A DNA stretch of 64,000 nucleotides, taken from S5-327 sp965200975. GTDB lineage: Bacteria > Chloroflexota > Dehalococcoidia > Lucifugimonadales > Australimonadaceae. The notes under the pieces are model-generated. The model was not told the DNA's origin. It searched no databases and saw only the letters and a program-made list of their open reading frames with translations. Of the stretch, positions 41,534 through 49,518 are shown piece after piece. Position 1 is the stretch's first letter; the number at the start of each line of letters is the position of its first letter. The stretch lies in contig OZ241740.1 of the NCBI GenBank assembly GCA_965200975.1, positions 1,798,001 to 1,862,000 of the forward strand. The letters are read 5' to 3'. The position numbers and the translations under genes were made by a program.

Positions 41534-43258
41534 ATGGCGTATGACCTGCTTATCAAGGGAGGACTCCTTGTCGACGGCGCAGGCGCACCTCCGCGTAAGG
41601 CCGACCTCGGCATCGTCAACGGCCGCATCGCAGGCATCGGCGACCTCGACGCGCCCGCAACGCGCGTCATCGACGCCTCCGGCCTCGTAGTCGCGCCGGG
41701 CTTCATCGATCACCACACCCACTTCGACGGGCAGGTGACGTTCGACCCCCTCTGCACGTTCTCCTGCTACAACGGCGTCACTACCGTCGTCAGCGGCAAC
41801 TGCTCCCTCACGCTCGCTCCGGTTCGCCCCGGCGACGAACCAGCCCTCGCCGGCATGCTCGCCAAGGTCGAGGCTATCCCCTACGACGTGCTGATGAACG
41901 GCGTTACATGGGGCTGGACATCATTCGCCGACTACCTGGAATCACTCGACAACCGCCTGGGCATCAACTTCGGCGCGATGCTTGGCCACTCCGCGGCCCG
42001 CCGCTGGGTGATGGGCGACGACGCCCACGAACGGGAAGCCACCGGCGAGGAAGTCGAGTCCATCCGCGGCGTCGTCCGCGAGAGCCTCGAAGCCGGGGCC
42101 CTCGGCGTCTCGTTCGACCGCAACCCCCGCCACGTCGGGCTCGACGGCCGCCCGCTCCCCGCAAACGCTGCCGGCATCGACGAACTCTACGCTGTGGCGA
42201 GCACGCTCAAAGAGCTTGGCACTGGCGTCATCCAGGTGGGCGATCCCCTCGGTCAGGAGCTGAGCGACGAGATTTGCACCAAAATCTCCGAGTCCGCCGG
42301 CAGACCCGTCACCTACCTCTCCATCGTGCAGAGCATGCTGAAACCCGACGAGTGGCGCGCTCACCTCGCGCACCTCGACGATGTCGCCTCCCGCGGCGCG
42401 GCGCATATCTACCCCCAGATCAACCCGAGGCCGGGCCTTCGCTTCTTCCAGATGGACAGCGCCGAGTTCTTCAACCTGATGCCTTCCTGGAAGCAGATTA
42501 TGAACAGCCCCGCCGAGGAGCGGATCGCTTCATTCAGCGACCATTCCATTCGCGCTCAGCTCGCCCGGGAGGTCGCCGAGAACCGCAACGCCACCGCCCT
42601 CGGCTTCTCCGGACGATGGGACCACGTCTTGGTCGTAAAGCCCACCCTCGAAAAGAACAGGCCCCTCGCCGGAAGAACTATCGCGGACATCGCGGCGGAA
42701 CGCGGCGAAGAACCCCTCGACGCGTTCCTCGACCTCGCCATCGAAGAGCGGCTGAAGACCTGGTTCGCCCGCAACCAGCAGAACAACGACGACGAAGCCA
42801 TGTCCGTCATCCTCAACGATCCGCACACGCTCATCGGCCTGTCCGACTCCGGAGCGCACGTCGTGCGCGAGGGAGGCTACGGCTACGCAGTGCACTTCCT
42901 GAGCTACTGGGTGCGCGATAAAGGCATAATGCCTCTCGAAGAGGGCGTCCGGCGACTCACCTCCGTTCCCGCCGACATCTTTGGCATACCGGGACGCGGG
43001 AGGCTCACCCCAGGGAGCAAGGCCGACGTCGTGGTGTTCGACTACGACAACCTCGGCCTCGACGATTCGGAAGAAGCCTACGACCTGCCCGGAGGCTCAA
43101 TGCGGTTGAAGCAGGTGACGCACGGCATCCCCTATACCATAGTCAACGGCGAAGTGCTGATCGAAGACGGCGTCCATACAGGGGCCCTCCCCGGCCATGT
43201 AGTGCGGAACAGCTACTGCGAAGCCGCCGACGGCGAGCATAACGGGGCCGCGGTCTAG
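41534..43258 (+). CDS. N-acyl-D-amino-acid deacylase-type amidohydrolase
   Basis: A 574-residue amidohydrolase-superfamily enzyme of the D-aminoacylase/DAN group. It has the N-terminal beta-sandwich (DLLIKGGLLVDGAG), metal motif GFIDHHTHFDGQ, TTVVSGNCSLTLAP (the Cys seen in D-aminoacylases), AMLGHSA, and the C-terminal SDSGAHV plus GRLTPGSKADVVVFD. It would hydrolyse an N-acyl-D-amino acid or related amide. A strong AAGGAGG lies seven bases before ATG 41534. Downstream, two EamA transporters and an MFS transporter follow with almost no gaps, so uptake or export of its substrate is plausible. Confidence 0.92.
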   Translation: MAYDLLIKGGLLVDGAGAPPRKADLGIVNGRIAGIGDLDAPATRVIDASGLVVAPGFIDHHTHFDGQVTFDPLCTFSCYNGVTTVVSGNCSLTLAPVRPGDEPALAGMLAKVEAIPYDVLMNGVTWGWTSFADYLESLDNRLGINFGAMLGHSAARRWVMGDDAHEREATGEEVESIRGVVRESLEAGALGVSFDRNPRHVGLDGRPLPANAAGIDELYAVASTLKELGTGVIQVGDPLGQELSDEICTKISESAGRPVTYLSIVQSMLKPDEWRAHLAHLDDVASRGAAHIYPQINPRPGLRFFQMDSAEFFNLMPSWKQIMNSPAEERIASFSDHSIRAQLAREVAENRNATALGFSGRWDHVLVVKPTLEKNRPLAGRTIADIAAERGEEPLDAFLDLAIEERLKTWFARNQQNNDDEAMSVILNDPHTLIGLSDSGAHVVREGGYGYAVHFLSYWVRDKGIMPLEEGVRRLTSVPADIFGIPGRGRLTPGSKADVVVFDYDNLGLDDSEEAYDLPGGSMRLKQVTHGIPYTIVNGEVLIEDGVHTGALPGHVVRNSYCEAADGEHNGAAV

Positions 43259-44173
43259 TTGTCCTGGGTCTGGATCGCGCTTGCCGGCGCGGCGGTGTCG
43301 GGCCTCGTCAGCATCTTCGACAAAACAGTCATCCACCGCTACGCCACCACGCCGCGCACGCTGCCGCTGCTCATCGGTTTCGCGCAGACCAGCGTGGGGC
43401 TCGTGGTGCTGGCCGCAGTCCGCGCGCCGGCGAACGCAACAGCCGAGCTCGTCTTCTGGGCGCTGGCCTCCGGCGCCCTGTTCGGGCTGGGCGCGCAGTT
43501 CTTCATGCACGTGCTCTACCGTCAGGAGGTCTCCCGCACCGTTCCCGTCATTCAGAGCGCGCCCATCTTTACCGCCATCTTCGCGTTCTTCTTCCTCGGC
43601 GAGCGCCTCGGGAGCGTCGAGTGGCTGGCGATACTGGCGGTCGTCGCCGGAGCAATTATCCTCTCGATGCGCGTGGGCTCGAGCTACCGCGGGCTCTTGC
43701 TGCACCGCGCGTTCCTTCTGCTGATGATCGCCAGCGCGTTGCAGGGCCTTGCTAACGTTCCCGGCAAGGCCGCCGTCGACGAGCTCCCTGTGCTCTTCAC
43801 TCACGCTCTCCGGTCGATCTCGCTGGGAGGGGTGTTCCTGCTGTTCAACCTGAGGCCGGAACCCTGGCGCGACATCACCGGATTCGTCCGCGAACGCAGC
43901 CCGGCGCTCCGGTTCGTAGCCCTCAACGAACTCGTCATCGCAACGGCGGGACTGCTGCTGCTGCTCTGGGCGCTGTCGCTCGGCCCTGCTGCGCTGGTCA
44001 CTGCGCTCAGCGGCACGCGCGCATTCTTCCTGGTCGTTTACAGCACCGCGATCGCGCTTGTGTGGAAGGGCGCCCTCGGCGAGGTGACCACGCGCAGCGC
44101 CATCGCGACCAAAGTAGTCTCGACTACCCTCATCGTCGGCGGCATCGCAACTATCGCCGCCTCCGGCAGGTAG
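43259..44173 (+). CDS. EamA/DMT-family transporter (first of a tandem pair)
   Basis: A 304-residue membrane protein with about ten hydrophobic helices and two EamA repeats (GLGAQFFMHVLYRQEVSRTVPVIQSAPIFTAIFAFFFLGERL in the first). It starts at TTG 43259, directly after the TAG of the deacylase gene. Members export amino acids, sugars or other metabolites. The neighbour at 44177 is a close paralogue in the same order and strand, pointing to tandem duplication. Confidence 0.88.
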   Translation: MSWVWIALAGAAVSGLVSIFDKTVIHRYATTPRTLPLLIGFAQTSVGLVVLAAVRAPANATAELVFWALASGALFGLGAQFFMHVLYRQEVSRTVPVIQSAPIFTAIFAFFFLGERLGSVEWLAILAVVAGAIILSMRVGSSYRGLLLHRAFLLLMIASALQGLANVPGKAAVDELPVLFTHALRSISLGGVFLLFNLRPEPWRDITGFVRERSPALRFVALNELVIATAGLLLLLWALSLGPAALVTALSGTRAFFLVVYSTAIALVWKGALGEVTTRSAIATKVVSTTLIVGGIATIAASGR

Positions 44174-44176
44174 GGC

Positions 44177-45088
44177 GTGACTTGGGCTATAGCGGCGCTC
44201 GCCGGAGCCGCGCTCACCGCGTTCATCACCATCATCGACAAGAGAATCATCACCGGTTACGCGCGAACGCCGCAGACTCAACCGCTCGCCATCGCCCTCT
44301 CCATGCCTTTCGTGGGCGCCGCCTTCCTCGTATTCGCAGGAGTCCCGCAGACCGTCGACGCCGAGTCCGTGGGGTGGGCGCTCATCTCGGGCGCGTTCTA
44401 CGGACTGGGCACGCAGCTGCTGCTGACCGTGCTCTACACGCAAGAAGCCTCCCGCGCCGCGCCAGTCTTCCAGACCTACCCCATCTTCACCGCGCTCATG
44501 GCGTCCATCTTCCTGGGCGAACGCCTCGACGCCGTCGCGTGGGCGGCAATCTTCGCAGTCGTCGCAGGAGCAGGACTCCTCTCCGTCAGGATTGGCTCAG
44601 CCTCCGGACAACCCCTGCCCGGACGAGCGCTCCTGCTCCTTATCCTCGGCAGCGCAATCGAAGGCAGCTCTCACGTATTCGGCAAGACCGCCGTTGACGA
44701 GCTGCCCGTGTTCACAACCCACGGACTGCGCATGCTCGCCCTCGGCAGCGTTCTGCTCGCATTCAACCTGCGCCGCCGTCCGCTTGCCGATCTCGGGCTG
44801 TTCGTCCGCCGACGCAGCCCCGCGCTCGCCTACATGGCGCTCAATCAGTTCATCGTCGCGAACCTCGGCCTGCTCATGCTGGTCTGGGCGCTATCGCTCG
44901 GCCCTGCCGCGCTGGTCTCTGCGCTCACCAGCCTGCGGACGTTCTTCCTCGTGGCGTTCAGCATCGCAATCTCGCTCATCTGGCGCGGATCTCTTGGCGA
45001 GCGCACAACTCCCCGCGCCGTCGCTGTTAAGCTCTGCGCATCCGCGCTCATCGTCGGCGGCGTCGCCGCAATCGCAACGCAGGGCTAG
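44177..45088 (+). CDS. EamA/DMT-family transporter (second of a tandem pair)
   Basis: A 303-residue ten-helix membrane protein paralogous to the preceding one: both share YGLGTQ/FGLGAQ, VLYxQExSR, SLGPAALVxALxxxRxFFLVxxS and FGKTAVDELPV/PGKAAVDELPV. Start GTG 44177, three bases after the previous stop. The pair may form a heterodimer or have diverged in substrate. Confidence 0.88.
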   Translation: MTWAIAALAGAALTAFITIIDKRIITGYARTPQTQPLAIALSMPFVGAAFLVFAGVPQTVDAESVGWALISGAFYGLGTQLLLTVLYTQEASRAAPVFQTYPIFTALMASIFLGERLDAVAWAAIFAVVAGAGLLSVRIGSASGQPLPGRALLLLILGSAIEGSSHVFGKTAVDELPVFTTHGLRMLALGSVLLAFNLRRRPLADLGLFVRRRSPALAYMALNQFIVANLGLLMLVWALSLGPAALVSALTSLRTFFLVAFSIAISLIWRGSLGERTTPRAVAVKLCASALIVGGVAAIATQG

Positions 45089-45093
45089 ACCAC

Positions 45094-46437
45094 ATGCCAA
45101 ACTCCATGCCCGGCCAGCCTGCGCCCCGCCGCCTGCGACTCTACCCCGAATTTCGCGGATGGTGGATCGTCGGCGTCTCCTTCCTTTCACTCTTCACCCA
45201 CGGAGCAGCCACCAGCTACCTCTTCGGCTTGCTCGTGGCGCCAATGGAAGAGAGCCTCCAGTGGAGCCGCACAACCCTCGTCGGCGCGCTGACCCTCGCA
45301 ACCTTCGTCTCCGCAGGACTCGGTCTCGTGCTCGGCCCGCTGTTCGACCGGCACGGCGTGCGATTGGGAATGACGCTCAGCGCGCTCCTCGGCGGCGTCT
45401 CCCTCGTGCTCCTCGCCTTCACGCGCACGCCATGGGAGTACTACGTGTTGCTCGGCATCGGCGTCGGCGCGGCGCGCACGGGACTCGAGAACATCGGCCC
45501 CCGCACCGCCATCGCCAACTGGTTCATCCGCCGCCGCGCCGCCGCGTTCGCATGGTCGAGCGGCGGACGCGCAGCCTTCGGCTTCACCATGGTTCCCCTG
45601 TTCGCTCTCCTGGTCGCTCACACCTCGTGGCGAGCCGGATGGGCTGTGCTCGGCGTCGTCGAGATCGTCGTCCTCGCCCCCCTCGTCTGGCTCATCGTCC
45701 GGCGCCGCCCCGAAGACTGCGGACTCCTCCCGGACGGCGACCCCTCCCCGCCCGCCCCCTCGTCGGCGGCAACCCCCGCCGCGCGCAGACCAGGCCCTGC
45801 AGAGGAGAGCTGGACGCTTAGGGAGGCCGTCCGCACTCGCACGCTGTGGCTCATCGTCATCTCCCTTATCCTCACGGGCTTCCCGGCCACCGGCGTCATC
45901 GCCAATATGGTCCTCTACTTCATCGACGAGGGGCTCTCGCTCGATTTCGCCTCTGGCGCGTTCGCATTCTTCGGGCTGGGGGCAATGTTTGGCCGGCCCT
46001 TCTGGGGATATGTCGCCTCGCGGCTCGGCATCCACCTGTCCCTCGTCGCCTGGGGATTCAGCTACGCGCTCGTCCTCGCCCTCTATGCGCTGGCAAGCTC
46101 CCCGGCAACCCTGTTTATGAGCGCCTGGCCTGTCGGACTCGTCATCGGCGGGGCGCAGCAGCTGCAGTCGCAGGTGTGGCCCGACTACTTTGGCCGCCGC
46201 CACGTGGGCAGCATCACCGGCTTCACCACACTGCTCGTGACCCCGGCGATGGCGCTCGGCCCCCTGGCCGCAGCAGCAGCATTCGTTCAAATGGGAAGCT
46301 ACGCGCCGGTGCTCAGCATCTACGCCGCGGGAGCCTTCATATCCGGCTTCTTCTTCCTGCTCGCCAAGCGTCCCGCAAAGCCTACGGGCGCGGCGTCCGG
46401 GCCCGGCGGGCCAGGTACGCCAGCGCAGCCGGAATAG
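45094..46437 (+). CDS. MFS transporter (monocarboxylate/OFA-like)
   Basis: A 447-residue protein with twelve predicted helices and a central loop (about residues 205-245) rich in Pro/Ala/Ser. The MFS loop 2-3 motif is GPLFDRHGVRLGMT, and GGAQQLQSQVWPDYFGRRHVGSITGF lies in the second half. It looks like oxalate:formate/monocarboxylate-type transporters. It begins five bases after the second EamA gene and ends in convergence with a short reverse frame and another MFS gene. Confidence 0.9.
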   Translation: MPNSMPGQPAPRRLRLYPEFRGWWIVGVSFLSLFTHGAATSYLFGLLVAPMEESLQWSRTTLVGALTLATFVSAGLGLVLGPLFDRHGVRLGMTLSALLGGVSLVLLAFTRTPWEYYVLLGIGVGAARTGLENIGPRTAIANWFIRRRAAAFAWSSGGRAAFGFTMVPLFALLVAHTSWRAGWAVLGVVEIVVLAPLVWLIVRRRPEDCGLLPDGDPSPPAPSSAATPAARRPGPAEESWTLREAVRTRTLWLIVISLILTGFPATGVIANMVLYFIDEGLSLDFASGAFAFFGLGAMFGRPFWGYVASRLGIHLSLVAWGFSYALVLALYALASSPATLFMSAWPVGLVIGGAQQLQSQVWPDYFGRRHVGSITGFTTLLVTPAMALGPLAAAAAFVQMGSYAPVLSIYAAGAFISGFFFLLAKRPAKPTGAASGPGGPGTPAQPE

Positions 46438-46573
46438 CCACAACCGCCGCGCCGATGGCGACCGCCATCACGACCGGCCCCAACCCCACTATCGAGTCCA
46501 GCGCGTGTACGAGCCACGTAATCAGCTCGGGGTCGGTCGGCTCCGAATGGTGCGCCAGAACGCTCGAGCGCAC
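46382..46573 (-). CDS. Possible small single-pass membrane protein
   Basis: A 63-residue frame with one hydrophobic helix (about residues 31-54, GPVVMAVAIGAAVVAIPAAL) and a basic C-terminus. GTG 46573 lies three bases after the stop of the MFS gene upstream on the same strand, with GGAGG about eight bases before it, so coupled translation is possible. Its 3' part overlaps the convergent MFS gene by 56 bases. No homologue is recognised. Confidence 0.4.
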   Translation of the reverse strand: MRSSVLAHHSEPTDPELITWLVHALDSIVGLGPVVMAVAIGAAVVAIPAALAYLARRARTPRP

Positions 46574-46576
46574 GCC

Positions 46577-47878
46577 TCAAACCTCCACGGCGCGCACTGG
46601 CTGAAACCGCGCTGAAAGCTCCCGCTCGCGCAGCATCCAGGCCAGGATGGAAGCCGCCAGCAGCATCGCCGCAGACACGAGCCACACCGAATCGTACGAG
46701 CCCAGCAGGTCGTAGACGAAGCCCGTCGCGGCGATCGCCGCCGCGCCCGCCAGCATATGCACCATAGTCAGCATCCCTGTTATGGCGCCTGCATTCCGCA
46801 CCCCGTAGATCTCAGTAGCCAGCGCGCTCGTCGGCGGCACCGTCGCCAGCCATGAACTGCCCGCCACTACTGCGAACATCCACAGCCCCGTAGAGGTCGG
46901 CAGCAGCAGCAGCGCAAGGAAGCCAACTCCGCGCACCGCGTAGATGACCGCAAGCGCGTTCTTCCGCAGAAACTTGTCCGAGAACACCCCAACGCACAGC
47001 ACGCCGAGCATATTCATAAAGCTGAGCAGCCCGAACGCCAGCGCGGCAGTCGTCTCCGGAATGCCCTCCACCTTGGCGAACTTCACAAAATGCGCCGAGA
47101 TTATCGCCGTGGTGACTCCGCACACCACATAGGTGAGCGTAAGCTGCCACATCGGCGCCGAGCGGTACGCCTGACGCCACCTTTCGACCGCCAACGGGCC
47201 GTCGGCCAGACGCATTCGGCCTGCGCCGCCCTGCTGGTCGCTCACGCCGCCGTCAGGCTGCGCCCCCACATCCCCCGGACGGTTCCGCACGACCATCAGC
47301 ACGAGCGGCAACGCCAGCAGCAGCATAAATCCCGCCATCAAGCCCATCGCCACGCGCCAGTTCGTTAGCGCCGTAACGTAGGCTGCAAGCGGTATCAGCA
47401 GCATCGCTCCCGCCGACCCGCCCGACGTCAGCACGCTCAGCGCCCTGCCGCGCTTGCGCACGAACCAGCGCGATATCAGCGGCGTAACCGGCGTGAACTG
47501 CGCCCCCGCAAGCGCAAAGGACGCAAGCACGACGTAGAAGAACGCGAGCACCCACACACTCGGCGCCAGCGCAATCGCCAGCGCGCTCGCCCCTAGCGTC
47601 AAGACGCTCAGCGCCATCACCACGCGCGGGCCGTGCCTGTCTGCAAGCGCGCCCACTACCGGCTGCGCAACGCCGTTCACCACCCACCCCGCCGAGGCGA
47701 CCAGCGAGAAGAAGAGCGTCGACTGCCCGAAATACCCCTCCCACGCCGGCAGAAACAGCCCGTAGCTCTGCCGGAACCCCGCAGAGACGAACACCATAAA
47801 GAACACCGCGCCCACTACGTACCATCCGTAGAAGACGCCTTGGCCGCTTGTAGAAGGAGTCGTCGAAGGAGACGCCAA
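46577..47878 (-). CDS. MFS transporter (OFA-like)
   Basis: A 433-residue twelve-helix transporter. The N-terminus (FYGWYVVGAVFFMVFVSAG), the loop motif GALADRHGPRVVM and FVRKRGRALSVLTSGGSAG match the OFA/monocarboxylate MFS group. The -10-like TATAAT at 47915-47920 lies 37 bases upstream of ATG 47878. It is convergent with the MFS gene at 45094 and belongs to the same broad group, but is not a close copy. Substrate unknown. Confidence 0.9.
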   Translation of the reverse strand: MASPSTTPSTSGQGVFYGWYVVGAVFFMVFVSAGFRQSYGLFLPAWEGYFGQSTLFFSLVASAGWVVNGVAQPVVGALADRHGPRVVMALSVLTLGASALAIALAPSVWVLAFFYVVLASFALAGAQFTPVTPLISRWFVRKRGRALSVLTSGGSAGAMLLIPLAAYVTALTNWRVAMGLMAGFMLLLALPLVLMVVRNRPGDVGAQPDGGVSDQQGGAGRMRLADGPLAVERWRQAYRSAPMWQLTLTYVVCGVTTAIISAHFVKFAKVEGIPETTAALAFGLLSFMNMLGVLCVGVFSDKFLRKNALAVIYAVRGVGFLALLLLPTSTGLWMFAVVAGSSWLATVPPTSALATEIYGVRNAGAITGMLTMVHMLAGAAAIAATGFVYDLLGSYDSVWLVSAAMLLAASILAWMLRERELSARFQPVRAVEV

Positions 47879-47914
47879 CGCCGCTAAGACCTCGCTGCAT
47901 ACGAGCTTGGCGGG

Positions 47915-47920
47915 ATTATA
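47915..47920 (-). promoter_or_regulatory. -10 element TATAAT for the leftward MFS gene
   Basis: A perfect TATAAT on the minus strand, 37 bases upstream of ATG 47878. A plus-strand TACAAT (47951-47956) in the same 268-base gap could serve the rightward Rieske gene. Neither has an obvious -35. Confidence 0.4.
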
Positions 47921-47993
47921 CGCTCGCGCCGCCCCCTCGCCCGCGCGGTGTACAATCCGTGCGTAACGATTCAGCGTTCATGAGGAGGCTCAG

Positions 47994-48011
47994 GGGAGCG
48001 CATGCGCTCCC
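47994..48011. other. Perfect 18-bp palindrome in the Rieske gene leader
   Basis: GGGAGCGCATGCGCTCCC is fully self-complementary. It lies 136 bases before the Rieske gene ATG and downstream of the plus-strand TACAAT, so it could be an operator or part of a leader structure. Confidence 0.4.
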
Positions 48012-48146
48012 GATTTCCGCAACTCCTTGCGTGAGTGGGCGCTCGCGCGCCGGCTCGTCCGCTCTGAACAGTTACAATCCCGACGCCCAAGGCCCGGCAG
48101 CGCCCCAAACGCAGAGCCCGAACATAGCGCATACAGGAGGGTTGCA

Positions 48147-49421
48147 ATGCTCAGTCAGCGCGAAAACGAACGCCTTACCCAGGTCGGCCCCGGAACACCT
48201 ATGGGCGAGCTGATGCGCCGTTACTGGCAGCCCGTCGCCGCGACGGCCGAACTCGACGACAAGCCCACCAAGGCCGTTCGCATTCTTGGCGAAGACCTCG
48301 TCCTCTACAAGGACAAGTCCGGAACGTACGGGCTCATCGACCGCTTCTGCCCCCACCGCCGCGTCGACCTCTCCTACGGCATCCCCGAGGAGAACGGCCT
48401 CCGCTGTATGTACCACGGCTGGATGATGGACGAGACCGGCCAGTGCATCGAGCAGCCCTTCGAGGAGACCGTCCACCCCGACGGACGTTTCAAGGAGAAA
48501 GTCAAGATCGCCGGCTACCCCGTGCAGGAGCTCCGGGGCCTGCTCTTCGCATACCTCGGTCCGCAGCCCGCGCCCTTCCTCCCCCAGTGGGATCCGTTCC
48601 AGTGGGACGACGCCGTCCACGACGTCGGCATAACCATCCTCGACTGCAACTGGCTGCAGTGCATGGAGAACTCCCTCGACCCCGTCCACGTCGAGTGGCT
48701 GCACCGGTTCTACACCAACTACCAGCAAGCCATCTCCACCGACCTGCTCGCCACGATGCCCCCGCGCATCCCTCACCAGGAGATCGGCTTTGACGTGTTC
48801 GAGCACGGCATCATCAAGCGCCGGGTGCTCGAGGGCTACACCCGGGAAGCCGACGACTGGAAAGTCGGCCACCCTGTGCTGTTCCCGCAGATACTGTACG
48901 TCGGCGGGTTCCAGTCCAAGACGCTCCAGTACCGCGTCCCCATCGACGATGAGCACACGCTGCACTTCATCTACTACTCCTGGCGCGTCGCTCCCGGGCA
49001 GCCCGTGCCCAAGCAAGACCGCATCCCCTATAAGTACGTCCCCTGCAAGGACGAGTTCGGCAGGTTCGACACGACGTATACAGTCGACCAGGACAAGATG
49101 GCCTGGGAGACGCAAGGCCCCGTCGCCAAGCGCTACCTTGAGCGGCTCGGGAAGTCCGACGTGGGAATCATCCTCTACCGCAAGCTGCTCAACGAACAGG
49201 CCCAAGTCGTGGAGGACGGCGGCGACCCCATGAACGTATTCCGCTCCCAGGAGGCCGCCGCAACCATCAACATCCCCACCGAGCACATGGCGTTGGGACG
49301 CGACCGCGTGCCGCGCATCAAGTTCATCCCGCTAGAGGCAGGCGTCAGCGGCGCAGAAGCCGACATCGAGTACGCCGTCGAGTCGTGGTACGTCAACGAG
49401 AAGGCTGAGGCTGGGAGCTAA
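48147..49421 (+). CDS. Rieske-type aromatic ring-hydroxylating oxygenase, large subunit
   Basis: A 424-residue phthalate 4,5-dioxygenase-like oxygenase component. The Rieske cluster ligands are complete (Cys68-x-His70 in CPHRRVD, Cys87-x2-His90 in RCMYHGW), as is the mononuclear iron motif (Asp178, His181, His186 in LDPVHVEWLH). It would insert oxygen into an aromatic or related substrate, using electrons from a reductase not encoded in the window. ATG 48147 is preferred over an open upstream frame because of AGGAGG seven bases before it. It is the functional counterpart of the degenerate homologue at 28334-29584. Confidence 0.93.
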   Translation: MLSQRENERLTQVGPGTPMGELMRRYWQPVAATAELDDKPTKAVRILGEDLVLYKDKSGTYGLIDRFCPHRRVDLSYGIPEENGLRCMYHGWMMDETGQCIEQPFEETVHPDGRFKEKVKIAGYPVQELRGLLFAYLGPQPAPFLPQWDPFQWDDAVHDVGITILDCNWLQCMENSLDPVHVEWLHRFYTNYQQAISTDLLATMPPRIPHQEIGFDVFEHGIIKRRVLEGYTREADDWKVGHPVLFPQILYVGGFQSKTLQYRVPIDDEHTLHFIYYSWRVAPGQPVPKQDRIPYKYVPCKDEFGRFDTTYTVDQDKMAWETQGPVAKRYLERLGKSDVGIILYRKLLNEQAQVVEDGGDPMNVFRSQEAAATINIPTEHMALGRDRVPRIKFIPLEAGVSGAEADIEYAVESWYVNEKAEAGS

Positions 49422-49473
49422 ACCAGACAGAGCCCCGACAAGCGGCCACGGCGCAGAGAGAACCGCAGAGCGA

Positions 49474-49511
49474 ACAGAGAGAGGACGGGGGGCGCCCCGT
49501 CCTCTCTCTGT
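49474..49511. terminator. Strong bidirectional hairpin terminator
   Basis: Arms 49474-49490 and 49495-49511 (ACAGAGAGAGGACGGGG and its exact complement) form a perfect 17-bp stem with a 4-base loop, between convergent genes ending at 49421 and 49519. The upper arm is followed by no long T-tract on either strand. Confidence 0.85.
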
Positions 49512-49518
49512 GTCCGGC

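Noticed and set aside
43097..44443. A 448-codon minus-strand frame
   Set aside because: Antisense to the EamA transporter genes; its composition is a mirror of hydrophobic codons.
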